Shown in pieces: positions 25,051 through 36,132 of a DNA stretch of 64,000 nucleotides. Where the stretch lies: assembly GCF_020509005.1 (NCBI RefSeq), contig NC_063021.1, positions 2,170,001-2,234,000 on the forward strand. Reading direction: 5' to 3'. Source of the DNA: Fulvia fulva (lineage: Eukaryota; Ascomycota; Dothideomycetes; Mycosphaerellales; Mycosphaerellaceae). The position numbers and the translations under genes were made by a program. Position 1 is the first letter of the stretch. The number at the start of each line of letters is the position of its first letter. Below the pieces are notes generated by a model. It saw only the letters and a program-made list of their open reading frames with translations, did no database searches and was not told the origin of the DNA.

Positions 25051-25985
25051 TCACGCCAATCCCGGTAGCACGCAAAGCGCTCCTCCCAGTACCTGCCCCA
25101 AGTTCCTACACTTCTGATACACACTAATCTGATTCACTCCTCCGCAAAACTCACTCACATTCCCAGCACACAACATATTGCACGCTGACTGTCTCTCCGG
25201 CAATTCCGCCTTCAGATCCGTCTTATCGCCACACTAAACATGGAAAATACAGCGTCAGCAAGCCCAGTACTCTGCCAGCGTAGATGAATCCACTTACAAA
25301 ACGCTCCCGCGCATACTCCACCCCAAAATACTCATACCCATTGCAGATTTTCGCACACAGCTGTACACTCACTTCCGGTCCGTAAATTCCCACGTTGGGG
25401 AGTCTGCGAGGGCTGGTGGAGTCTTTGAGGCATGCAACGTGGTAGAATTCGCCGGCTGCTTTTGGCGTGACGGGAGGTAGGGTAGGTGGGTCAGATGCTT
25501 TCTCGAAGATGTTAAGGGCGTTCCCGGCGCCGCAGGGTTGAGAGCTGTTGCCGGCACAGGGGTGATTGCAGGCGGAAGGGAGGAGTTGCAGGGTTCTTTC
25601 CGTTAGGGTGGAGGAGCAGTAGCATTCGGTGCCATACTGAAAGGATCAGCTACGATGCGAGGATGGTTGGCATTAGGGCATGATGCTTACCTCAACGCCG
25701 AAGTACTTGAAGTTGCTGCAGGTCTGCGCACAGAGGTCGAGGGTCATGGCATCGTTTCGGGAGCTGGAATGTTTGAGGGTGCGTTGGCCGTTGAAGTTGG
25801 AGTTGTCGGAGTAGCAGCCTACTGAGCGGAAGCCGACGACTGTTGCTGGGGGTTCGATGTATTGTCTTGAGGGGAGGAGTTGGGAGGACTAGATGATGTG
25901 GTAAGTACGTCCCACGGCAGATGGAGACTGGTTGGCGTACGACGAGCGCAACTGCATAGCCCAGGAACAGGATGATGTTCTTCAT
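25051..25985 (-). CDS. Secreted protein with two WSC domains
   Basis: WSC domains are cysteine-rich carbohydrate-binding modules found in fungal wall sensors and secreted proteins. Four exons on the minus strand: 25985-25909, 25865-25691, 25636-25298 and 25233-25051, with introns of 43, 54 and 64 bp; joined length 257 residues. Residues 1-23 form a signal peptide (MKNIILFLGYAVAL start). WSC1 spans about 41-130 (GCYSD start, CAQTCS, FGVEYGTECYC, PCAGN). WSC2 spans about 149-240 with the same cysteine pattern. A proline-rich linker joins them. There is no transmembrane segment after the domains, so it is more likely a free extracellular or wall protein than a Wsc-type stress sensor. All introns keep frame and join conserved WSC motifs, which supports the model. 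The 43-bp first intron is very short and is the weakest call. Confidence 0.85.
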
Positions 25986-28900
25986 CGTGCTTCTCGCGTA
26001 CGAAGATCGAGAACATGCACACGCTTCTGGCAGCTACTCATATACGACTCCGAGTGGCACGTTGAAATCTCCCTAGCATCTTGCGATAGCGGCCGCCCTG
26101 GATCATCTTCAATTGGAGGCGTGGAGCTGGCGCACTGGTTGTCGCCGTTATGGGCTCCTGGACTACTCGTGTCGGACCGTGTGCTCCAAAGAAATATGAG
26201 TACTTGGTGTCCAGATTGGTTGGTACTACTGGAGTCGTACAACTAGCCTAGCAATGTGACATTGGCGAAAAGGCCTCTTGCCATCACAAAGGCCGGAGAT
26301 ACACATACCCTCCGCTGCGTAGCATCGATCGTATCACTGGTGCAGGATGTATTCTTAAAGAGCGGGTGATCAATGAAGGCGGTGCGTGGCGCATCGTAGT
26401 ATATCGTTGTTATCTTCGTGACCCGTCCTGTCCACTTGAGTACTCAGGCATGTCACTTTGGCTGATCTGTCTGCCCAACAACGACGCTGGACCCCATGAC
26501 ATTTTCAAGGTTGCTAACCTCACACTATTATCAGTGGTGATCGGGACGTCGCCGAAGACCAAGGGCAGAACGAGGCGCTGAGCAAAGTGGCGCCCATTGC
26601 GCAATGTCACGAAGGCAGAGCTGGTAGCCCGATGTCGAGGCTGTTGTTGAGAACAGGAGAGGTCGCAGTCTTTCTTTAGCGCTTTGGCTTTGCGGAGGAG
26701 ATCGTGGTGCATGCTTCGATAGCACCAGAGGCACCGGACAAGAACGGTGGCATCGGTGGAGTGCCATCGAGTCACCCATCGGTATGCCGTGGTCCGCATC
26801 GACCTTGCGGGCTTCAGTCGACGTCCACTGCCCAGACGATCACCTTTGCACAGTACGCTCACGTAATGATGTGCATCGGGCTAGTCATCGCGGCCATCCT
26901 CTTTCTTCAGAAATAGATCGTACGGTCGCCGTGTTCTTCGGGGTGGAGGGAGGAACGGCCGAGAAATGCTCCGACTTGACAATGATCGATGCTCCAAGTT
27001 TTGCAACTGCCGACTGTGATGTTGTCGTTGTGAATGACGAGAAGTGGACGTGGAGAGTGCTTGCACTTGCCTTGTTGTCGTGTTTAAGGTCTGTTTAGCC
27101 GGATTGTGAACCTCGACACGGGGCACGGGGGAGTGCATACCGAGGGTGTCGACAACTAGAAATCACTCTTTCAAGATTGAGCGAGCGAATGTTATGCCCT
27201 GTCCCAGGATTCACACAGAGGCCGTATGTTTGTTGCCATGCCCTGGCATATTGCTAAGCCCTGAAGAGGCAATGGGAACGAGGTAAGCAGAACAGGCACA
27301 CTTACTTCGGCAGCAATCCAACAGCACGACCTCTCGACATTGATCCAGCCCTCTGCGACAGACTGTATCACGACTCCATCTCGCCTACTGTCACGAAGTC
27401 TCCGCCACTCGATCCAGATCCATGCGACCAGAAGTGCCATACGTTGAGCCCCGATGTAACACTTGGATGAGTCGACCTGCGTGATGCAGCGAAGGTGGAA
27501 CTGCCTCAAGATGAACGGACTCTGGCACAGGAGATGCAGCATTCCTGTCCCCAACCAACACCTCAGCAGCAGGTGAAGTTGATTCATGTGGAGGGGTCTG
27601 TAATGCAGGACACTTCACCATGGGCACTCCAGCAGCCACAATGTGGGCCTCCTCAATACCTCTCAAGCTTGCGACTTCCTGCAATCACGCTTCCAGCACT
27701 TCGGAGCTTCGGCTAAATCGAATCGCTTGGGCCACATTATCATCCTGGCAGTGTCCAGACGCCATGGAGACACACGAGCTACTATGCGCTCGCCTACACC
27801 GGCTCCACGGCCGTATTGCGGACGGCAGTGATGTGAACGACGTCCTCAGTCAGTGGGTTAGAAGAGCAATAGTGGGACTACATCAAGAAATTCGGAAGTA
27901 CGAATGGCCCAAAAGATCGCAGCGAGCCGAAAGAGGAATGCACAATGTCGCCAGTCACGAAGAGGGATATCTGAGCTGGGGGGACAAGACTCAAGATGCC
28001 GCAATCATGGAGCTCTAGGTTGCGCTCCGCTACCGATCCGCTATACTCCCTCCACCTCCACGTTGTCGAGGCACATCCGGGACAACGGTCGCTCTACAAG
28101 CGTTGCATGCGGGCGATGCTCAATCTGGAGCACCGCATTGCATGGTCTGGGCCCGATGGCAGGCTTGCTCACCCGCCTTTGATCACTACGTTTGAGGAAG
28201 AATTCTCGATCGCCGACCACTGGCAAACGATACGTGGGCAATCTCGACCTCCGTAGGAGGGTCCGCTGTCGAGACGTCATTTCCGGAAAAAGTGCCTCCA
28301 TGGGATGCTCTCGCAAGACTCGGAGCACAAGCGCATCGGGGACGTGCCACAATGGACACTCCACATGCATAACGACTGGGCGAATATATTGAACGACGAT
28401 TGAGGATCTGACAGTGCATCCGAGCTTCCGTTGAGATATGGCCAAGATGCACCACCCACTCCTCTCACGCTTTCAGATGCTGGGAGACCGACTCAAAGCG
28501 CCTTGCAGCTGATCCTGCAAGCACCAGCAGTTGCGACATCGTATCACTCAGTGGTTGTCGCCCTGCCAAAGTTCTGAGAGGCTCAACTCTACCACAAACG
28601 TGGCGCTCGGCTTCGGCAGATCTAGCTGGCACGGCACGGCCCTAGCGCCACAACTTCTTCACGTCTGACGTCGAGCATCACGACCGAGAATACACCACGG
28701 CCGATGACAGCTATTGAGGCTGTTTCATCAGTTGCGAACTCTTACAACTCTTCATAGATGACGTCGATCCACGCAAATCCTATGCACTCTGGATATGCTG
28801 CGAAGCTGACAGCAAAACACTCCTATCGGACTTCCAGCCCAGCTTCCGAAAGTGGCGATATCTCGCAACATACTTTCGGTGCTTTCTCGTCGCTCTGGTG

Positions 28901-29134
28901 GACCTCACCGTTTCGCAAACAATTGCTCTCACCCTCGCTCCACCATGAGATCATCTCCAAGAAGAAATTCTTCATGCTTGGACCGTGACACTATGGCGCC
29001 CATGATTACGATCCGTGAAGCGCGCATTAGTTGGTGGGTTTTCAGCAGCACAAAAGGTAGGGTTGCCCGTTGCGTGTTTTCCGATACTTTCTTCTGTACA
29101 GTATCCTCCCGGGCTTTCACTAATCCTCTACACA
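25986..29134. other. 3.1-kb stretch without a supportable gene
   Basis: Lies between two divergent genes (WSC gene minus, MFS gene plus). Composition is normal, not RIPped. Open frames of 60-150 codons occur on both strands (for example 26862-26410 minus, 27620-28018 plus, 28445-28041 minus). None has a start with signal, a recognisable motif, or splice sites joining it into a longer conserved frame. From about 27.5 to 28.5 kb frames on both strands are unusually open, so a decayed or unrecognised gene could lie there. I assign no function. Confidence 0.4.
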
Positions 29135-30925
29135 ATGGTACACATGCCTCAATCTAGACCTGGGTCCCCGTCCAGACCGGGACCCTCGCGGACACCAAGT
29201 GTCTGGTCCAAGGTCACCAAGTCTGCTGGGCCATCGAGAAACAACAGCGCCATAGAACGACCGACCGGACCATCAAGAGCATCGAGCGTCTGGAATGGAC
29301 CTGCTGTGAAGGCAGACACCGTTCACGCACCCTTTGTCGGCACACCTTACACAAACACACCAGAGACCGGATCTCTAAACGAGAAAGGATCAGGCCTCGG
29401 GCGCGTGGTAGGAGGCAAGCACAAAGAATCCAACAACGAAGCAGGCGTCGGCGCAGACTATGGCCAACTCCTCGAAATCAACGAAGAAATGCCCCTAACC
29501 CTGACCGAACTCGTCCAACAAGATGGCAAAGAATACATCATGCTGCACTTCGCCCCCGGCGACCCCGAGAACCCCTTCAACTGGAGCATGGGCTACAAAC
29601 GCTTCGTAACCGCCATGCTCGTCCTCATGACCCTCTTCATCGGCCTCGCAACAACAGCCTACAGTTCCGGCATCAGCAGCATGGTCGTAGACCTCGGCAC
29701 GACCAACGAAATCGGCCAACTAGGTCTCTTCCTCTTCAACTTCGTCTGCGCCCTCGCACCCATGATCCTCGCTCCCTTTTGCGAAATGGTAGGGCGCAAG
29801 GTGATCTACGCGGGAGCATACTTCTGCTTTTGCCTTTGCTTCGTCGGCCTGGCATTGGGAAAGAACATCGCCACGATCCTCGTCATGCGCGCCTTCCTCG
29901 GTCTGTTTGGGTGCGTGGGTACGATTTTGGTGGGAGGCACTTTCGATGATATGTATGAACCGCGCCAGCGCAGTGAGCCGATGGCGATGTTTTCGTATAT
30001 TGCGATCTTGGGCACGGTGAGCGCGCCGATTTATGCGGGGTTCATCGACCTTACGATCGGACGGAGGTGGATAGAGGGGATTCAGGGGTTGTCAAATATC
30101 CCTCTCCTGATCTGCATTTTTGTTTTCTTCCCGGAGACAAGAGGTGGCGTTTGTTTGCACAAACGAGCCATGATCCTGCGCAAAGCTACTGGAGACGAGC
30201 GCTACGTCGCACCGGACGACATTGAGACGCCGTCTCTCAAGGCCATGCTCAAGGCCTCGAGCGTCAAAGCCATCCGAATGCTCGCAACAGAACCTGTCGT
30301 CTTCGCCTTCGGACTCTGGATTGCGTTCTCCTGGTTCGTGGTCTTCCTCTTCCTGAGCGTCATCCCCATCACTTTCAGCGAGAAGCGCGGCTGGAACGAA
30401 GGTGTAGCCGGACTTCCATACATTTCCCTCGCAATCGGCACAACGCTAGGCTGGCTGGCCCATCACCTCCAAATGCGCAAATACAGCAAAATCGTCGACG
30501 ACCCAGATCGAAAGGTTACGCCCGAAGACCGCCTTTACGGCGCCATGTTCGGTGCCATCTGGTTCCCTATTGGTCTCTTTATTTACAGCTTCACGCAATA
30601 CGGCTACGTCCACTGGATCACGCCAACGATCGCGCTAGCACCTATCGCGTTTGGGATATACTTTGTGTTTGAGAGCACGTACTCGTACACGGCGGATTGT
30701 TACGGGGAGAACTCGAGTAGTGCGATTGCTGGGCAGGGATTCTTCAGGAATACGCTGGGAGCGGTCAGTCCGTTGTTTGCGAGTCAGATGTTTCATGGCA
30801 TGGAGAGTCAGTGGGCGGGGTTGTTGTTGAGTCTTTTGGGGACGGCGTTGAGTATGATTGCGTTTTTCATGTACAAGTATGGGCCGAGGTTGAGGGCGAA
30901 GAGTAAGAGGGCGAGGCAGTATTAG
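29135..30925 (+). CDS. MFS transporter, DHA1-like (drug/polyamine-proton antiporter type)
   Basis: Intronless gene of 596 residues from the ATG at 29135; the frame is open upstream to 29015 but the extra 40 codons lack family similarity. The N-terminal cytosolic tail of about 150 residues is Ser/Pro-rich. It ends with the PENPFNWS motif typical of fungal DHA1 exporters such as the Tpo polyamine and multidrug transporters. Twelve predicted spans follow, including the GRK loop after span 2 and a PETRG segment after span 6, and the long central loop is cytosolic. Expected role: proton-driven export of toxins, polyamines or drugs at the plasma membrane; the substrate cannot be read from sequence. 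It is convergent with the next MFS gene, only 79 bp between stop codons. Confidence 0.92.
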   Translation: MVHMPQSRPGSPSRPGPSRTPSVWSKVTKSAGPSRNNSAIERPTGPSRASSVWNGPAVKADTVHAPFVGTPYTNTPETGSLNEKGSGLGRVVGGKHKESNNEAGVGADYGQLLEINEEMPLTLTELVQQDGKEYIMLHFAPGDPENPFNWSMGYKRFVTAMLVLMTLFIGLATTAYSSGISSMVVDLGTTNEIGQLGLFLFNFVCALAPMILAPFCEMVGRKVIYAGAYFCFCLCFVGLALGKNIATILVMRAFLGLFGCVGTILVGGTFDDMYEPRQRSEPMAMFSYIAILGTVSAPIYAGFIDLTIGRRWIEGIQGLSNIPLLICIFVFFPETRGGVCLHKRAMILRKATGDERYVAPDDIETPSLKAMLKASSVKAIRMLATEPVVFAFGLWIAFSWFVVFLFLSVIPITFSEKRGWNEGVAGLPYISLAIGTTLGWLAHHLQMRKYSKIVDDPDRKVTPEDRLYGAMFGAIWFPIGLFIYSFTQYGYVHWITPTIALAPIAFGIYFVFESTYSYTADCYGENSSSAIAGQGFFRNTLGAVSPLFASQMFHGMESQWAGLLLSLLGTALSMIAFFMYKYGPRLRAKSKRARQY

Positions 30926-31004
30926 GGATGAGGTGTGTAGTGATATGTGAGAAAGTTATGATTGTGATCTGTTGACTCGCTTTTGCTTCAGGAACTGATG
31001 TACA

Positions 31005-32575
31005 TCACAGCCTGTAAGCTCTTGCCTCACCAGTGTTGCGAAGTCTTCTATTCAGCATCTGGTAGTATAGCACAAGCGCTATGCAACCAGCAGCGACGAA
31101 GAAGAGTAGCCCGGCGTTCGTCCAGTGGCCGGTCGGATAGCCGTCTGCCTTCTCGTTGGCTTTGTAGATCCAGACTCCCACGATCTGCCCCGGCGCACCA
31201 AAGGAGATGTTGATGGCAATGGCCAGGCCTATAGATGCCGTACTAAACAAGTTCGAGCTCAGCCAGCCAAGTAGTGGGGGAATGCAGCTGAAAGCACCCG
31301 AGGTCGCCACTATAAGGCATCCATAGCGAGCGGAGTATGATGCTGGTGGTAAGACCGCTGACGCTAGAAAGCCGATGGCTCCTATTGTGGCGAAGATTGC
31401 ACTGTCCAGACCTCGAGCATTGAAGTGATCGGCAGACCAGGAGACGGCGATGGTTACCACATATGCAACGGCGTATGGCGGGACTGTCATGAGTTGTGCT
31501 CGTAGTCCTGCATACCCGAGACCGGCGGTAATAGTAGGTGTGAATAGGGACAAGGACGAGAAGGGGGTGGAGATGCTGAAGTAGATGGCGTAGTGGGCGT
31601 ATAGGCGCCAGTCAGTCAATGTCTCCTTTGCATCTGCCCATGTCATGTGGCCACTGTGCCCATGCGACCCCTCGAGACGGAGGCGATCACCGGCTAAAGT
31701 CTTCTCCTCAGCCGAGAGCCACTTTGACGTCTCTGGGTAGTCCGGTAGGTAGAAGAAGACAAAGATGGCAGAAAGCAGTGACGGAAGGCCCTCCAGAATG
31801 AAGAGCCATCGCCAAGCAGATAGTCCACTCGTGCCATTCATGTGACCCACGCCATATGCTATCGCTCCACCGAAAGCTCCAGCCAAGGTAGCAGACGCCA
31901 GAATCAGCGCAACTCGAATTGATCGCTCTTCAGTGCGATACCAGAAAGTCAGGTAGTACACCAGTCCAGGGAATAGGCCTGCTTCAAACACTCCAAGGAG
32001 GAAGCGCACAGCTGTAACTGCACCGAAAGAGTGGACGCCACCGAGCCCCATGGTGATGGCGCCCCAAGACAGCATGAGGAAGGCGATCCAAGTGCTGGGG
32101 TTCACGCGTTTGAGCATGTAGTTGCTTGGCACTTCGAATAAGGCGTAGGCGATGAGGAAGACCATCAATGCGATTGTGTACTGCAAGTTGGTCATGTCTG
32201 TGTCGCTGAGAAGCTGTAAGTCGGTCAGTAGGGGTGTAATAAGATAAGGTTGATTTCATATCTCACATCATTACCGGTGTCTTCGTGCAGCACTTTCGCG
32301 TTACCAATGTTCGACCTATCAAGGTAGCATAGCAGGTAGATGAAGGCACACAGCGGGATAATCCTGAGATCCTGCTTCAAGAGCAGTGCTCTGTCTTCCG
32401 ACGTGCCTTTGCCTGAGTACGGCAGGTCATCTCGCTCGGCATCTTGTCCTCGCTTCGTCCCCGAGCGCGTTGACTCAAGATCTTCTGCAAAGCTTGGCTG
32501 CGGCGTGTCATGCTTGTTTGCCTCATCTGCATGCACGTGAGTCTGGAGGCTGTCGTCGTTTTGTGCCATGTTCAT
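31005..32575 (-). CDS. MFS transporter of the anion:cation symporter (ACS/Dal5-like) family
   Basis: Two exons on the minus strand: 32575-32267 and 32213-31005 with a 53-bp intron (GTGAGA donor, CAG acceptor), 505 residues. The soluble N-tail of about 70 residues is followed by span 1 with the YLDRSNIGNAK signature (Asp86-Arg87 region), the hallmark of fungal ACS permeases that import allantoate, nicotinate, pantothenate, biotin or similar organic anions. Later landmarks include the RFLLGVFEAGLFPG segment of span 4, an FWYRTEERS loop and a PDYPETSKW loop before the central cytosolic region. All twelve spans appear present. Which substrate it carries cannot be told. An alternative start two codons downstream (32569) is equally possible. 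Confidence 0.92.
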
Positions 32576-32940
32576 GGTGTGTGAAAAGGAAGATGGAGCC
32601 GTCTGGGGTGAAGATTGGAGATTTCATGGAGAGACACACTCGGGCATGATGCTCTTCTTCGTGCGAGACCGCTTCCTGGGCAAGATCGACAGCTGCAGGA
32701 ACGTGTGTAACATGACTTTGGCAATGATGCTTTTGTTGATCCAGCGTCCAGTGGGATGAAGGTGGTGAGCCGATCTCGGCAGAGATGTCCCGAGCCACGC
32801 AGCGTAGATATGAGTGCAGAGGAAGAGGTGTTTCGCTGGATACTTGACGACCCTGGGCCAATCATCGCTGTTCTTTTGCTTGACCCATGACGCTAGCGGC
32901 CGCACCCGGACGCAATGTCCGCATCAGACTGCTCATCCAA
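32576..32940. other. Spacer between ACS transporter and Tc1 element
   Basis: About 365 bp upstream of the minus-strand ACS gene, ending at the TA target of the Tc1/mariner element. Short frames on both strands have no motif. Probably the ACS gene promoter. Confidence 0.5.
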
Positions 32941-32942
32941 TA

Positions 32943-34184
32943 CAGTCCTGGGCATAGTCGTTACAACCCCTGTTCTTCCACCTTTCCTCATTAGGAAGGA
33001 TGTATCCACTGCTTGGCGTAGCTCACCACCTGGTGTGTCCTCTATTGTTAGCTATTACTGCCTCGTAGCGTTCTCGCATACTCTTGTATATACGTTGTAT
33101 ATCCTTAGGTATAAGCTTGGCCCATTCAATCTTAATAGCAGCTATTACCTCATCTCGTGTTATAAAAAAATGAGCACCTATCCTATACTTGAGAAGAGCC
33201 TATAGATTCTCAATAGGGTTGAGATCTGGTGAATTGGCTAGCCATTCTATAAGGTGTAGGCCCTTTTCCTTAAATAGACTTACCGTTACCTTCGCCTAGT
33301 GGATTAAGGCGTTGTCTTGTATAATAAAGCAGTCCTACGAGCCTATTAACACTCGCTACTTCTCAATTATCGTGTAGATAAGAGGGACAATCTAGCTACG
33401 ATATACCTTACCGTCGATAGAGCCCTTCTCGAATATATAGACTTCTATAGGTCTATCTATAGAGATATAGCCCTATATTATATAGGCTAAGAACTTGCGG
33501 AAGCGTGCTATAAGACAGTGTTCGTGATAAGCCTTATCTGCCCTACGTGTTATATAGACCTGTCCGAATATTCTACACCTAGATGAAGCTTTATCTATCT
33601 AAAGGACCTAAGCCTACTGTTCCACTGTCTATTTAATATAAGCCCTTGCCTATCGAAGCCGTGCCTCCTTATGTTTCTTAGTCAATAACGGCTTACGTGT
33701 TACGACATATCGTAAGAAGCCCTCCTTCTCAAACGTAGCTCTTACTGTCCGGACGTCGCTAAAGATGCCCTCTATCGCGGTAATCTGTTCGTATCGTAGG
33801 CGGCGGCTGTTAGTATTAGTAGTAGCTCGATGGACAAGTCGCTGACGCTTAGAGGTGTTGATTACAGGTGGTGGGCCTCTCTTCTTCGGTGTGGAAGGCG
33901 GCACTCTTTCAAGCCGTGAGATTACTAAAGAGACAGAGCCTTTGTTAGTGTGAAGGGCGTCTATAATCTACTATAGCGGCCAGTAGGGGTGTTTGTGAAG
34001 AGACCATATCTCGCCCTTCTCGAGTTCGGTAAAGACGCGTCCCTTCGGCATGGTGGCGATAGATAGCGCGTGTGTGAGTGTGTGGATAATGAGATTGAAG
34101 GTAGCAACACCTTCAGAGATGGACATGGATAGCCGGAAGGGGTTAGCGTAAATACAGGGGTTGTAAAAACTATGCCCAGGACTG
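32943..34184 (-). mobile_element. Tc1/mariner DNA transposon, 1,242 bp, lightly RIP-affected
   Basis: Ends are inverted repeats of about 30 bp starting CAGTCCTGGGCATAGT, flanked by the TA target duplication (32941-32942 and 34185-34186). Size and ends are typical of fungal Tc1 elements. It sits between the ACS permease and the JmjC gene, 128 bp before the JmjC start codon, in otherwise normal DNA. Confidence 0.93.
33023..34051 (-). pseudogene. Tc1-type transposase, broken only by in-frame TAG codons
   Basis: One continuous minus-strand frame of 343 codons from ATG (34051) to TGA (33023-33025), with no frameshift and about 14 internal TAG codons at likely Trp/Gln positions, the RIP signature. 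An N-terminal helix-turn-helix region (about 34.0-33.65 kb) is followed by the DDE catalytic domain: first Asp in a WIDKAS-like context near 33.59 kb, second Asp in QDNALIH near 33.32 kb, and Glu in SPDLNPIEN near 33.21 kb. The last two are separated by 34 residues, i.e. DD34E as in Tc1. The protein cannot be made as it stands. Confidence 0.9.
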
Positions 34185-34312
34185 TACTTTTCCGTTCGAG
34201 TTTCATCTTCACATCAACAACCACCTCACCTGCGCGTCCATGCCATTGAATCATCGCATGATCCTACACAACAGGTCCAACAGCCCACCGGCTTACGCGC
34301 AGCAGTGACAGT

Positions 34313-35867
34313 ATGGCTCTCTCAGCAGACGAAGGCGAGAACGAGCCACTTCCGCAAGACGTCAAGCGCAAACGATCCGATGGCAGCAAGCCAAAAGCCA
34401 AAGCGCCTCCCAAGAGCGCATCTGCAAAGCTTGTGGACCACATTACGGAACAACTAGGTAGGTCTGTGCCAAACGAGACCATCCAGCTTTGTGGTCTTGC
34501 CCCCTTGAAGATTATCGACTTCCAACCCGACCACGTTCTTGAGCTTGCCAGGCAGAAGCTCACTACGTGGAAGTATGAGCACGTACCCACCTGTTGGCGG
34601 CGGCTGTATGAGGAAGCTTCTCTTCATCTTGTCGTGGAAGAACTGCCATTGCTCGAGAAGAGCATGAAGTGGGGCCTAGGGGAAGGCGGCAACAGCAAGG
34701 AGGACAGTGAGTATGCATTCTCGAGTATCGTGAAGCACTTGGATGGTGCCCTTGTGATCGCTGGTGCACCAGGTAGGCGGAGTCTGGTCGAGGAGATCTT
34801 GAACGTACGTATCGGTAAGCGTAAAACAACTAAATTGGAAACCTTCTGATCTAGTGTAGCACCTCGACACGATTGCACTTCAGCTCTTCGAGCATCGACA
34901 ACCCAACAGGCTCACCATCAAGCCACCGCCGGCCCTAAAGACGGCACACCCGATATCTCGTGCCCCACAAGCTTTGGACTTTGCAGAATTTCAGGTTCAT
35001 CTTGGCACCAGAAGCCCTATCATAATCCCAAACACTTTCAACCATTGGACTGCCAAAAACAGATGGGTCGACACGACCTATCTGAAGAAGCGCACTCTTG
35101 GTGGCCATCGTCTCGTACCAATTGAGATAGGTTAGTGAGCATTGAATTTCGTTTGTACACTATCGCTGTTCTACCGCAGGATCCTGCTTTGGACCACTCG
35201 ACTGACGCGAGGTGAATTAGGAGCTAGCTATAACGAATCCGGATGGGCTCAGAATCTCATACCATTTGGCGAATTCATCGATCGATACCTGACACCAACC
35301 GAGCCTGAAGACAAGGGCTACCTGGCTCAGCATGATCTTTTCGCACAAACGCCAGCTCTGATGGATGACATATCGATCCCGGACTACTGCTACAGCACGC
35401 CACCTCGACCCAAAGGTGCTGCTGCAGAAACTCCCGGGCTGGACAAGGTCAAAGAGGTCGACCAACCTCTCATGAACGCGTGGCTCGGACCAAGCGGCAC
35501 AAAGTCACCTCTGCACACGGACCCGTACCACAACGTCTTGTGCCAAGTTGTTGGCTACAAGTATGTCCGCCTCTATGCACCCGAAGAGCGCGACAAACTG
35601 TATCCCGCCGGGTTGGACGACAATGGCGTCCCCATGAACAACACATCTCAAGTGGACATACAGCACTTCCGTCCTGGTGTCGCTGAGCCCACGCCGGAGC
35701 AGGACAAGACTCGCAAGTTCTGGCAAAAGAAGTACCCACTCTTCGAATTTGCCCCATATCAGGAAGCGATTCTCAGACCTGGCGACTGTCTGTACATACC
35801 GCTGGGATGGTGGCACTACTTTGAAGCATTTACGCCCAGCTTCTCGGTGTCTTTCTGGTGGAATTGA
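34313..35867 (+). CDS. JmjC-domain protein, KDM8/JMJD5-like
   Basis: Fe(II)/2-oxoglutarate-dependent oxygenase family with a C-terminal JmjC domain. Three exons: 34313-34804, 34860-35130 and 35221-35867 (introns 55 and 90 bp), 469 residues. The iron triad is visible: His353-x-Asp355 in SPLHTDPYHN and distal His453 in GWWHYFEAF; the lysine in GYKYVRLY is placed to bind 2-oxoglutarate. The protein ends in SFWWN, as in fungal homologues. The N-terminal half is an all-alpha-looking region preceded by a basic Lys/Pro stretch (residues about 17-35) that could be a nuclear signal. Acceptor AG at 35219-35220 is chosen because it restores the conserved VPIEIGASYNE junction; the nearer CAG at 35178-35179 would give an early stop. 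Likely a nuclear or cytosolic hydroxylase/demethylase; the substrate is unknown. Confidence 0.88.
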
Positions 35868-36132
35868 GAGACTGCGCAAGGCAACAAGGCACACATGCAG
35901 GAGAGCTGGAAGCTTATCGCAAGCTTCGCCAACACGGATAGCGGCTCTCAGCTCCATCCTTCGTGGCTTTGTGCGATGTGCATCACCTGTATGTACTTGC
36001 TGAACGTCCTGTTCGTTGCGCGATCATAGACTGAGCGACGCACAGCACGGCTCAAGACACTTGCTGTACACATAATAGAGCCGACGCAGACCAGCTTGAG
36101 GTTGATCGGCTGAGCTCGAGCCCACCACTACG

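Noticed and set aside
26410..26862. 150-codon minus-strand frame in the WSC-MFS gap
   Set aside because: Overlaps open frames on the other strand and shows no motif, signal peptide or splice extension.
19820..32575. A secondary-metabolite gene cluster
   Set aside because: No polyketide synthase, NRPS, terpene cyclase or tailoring enzyme is present.
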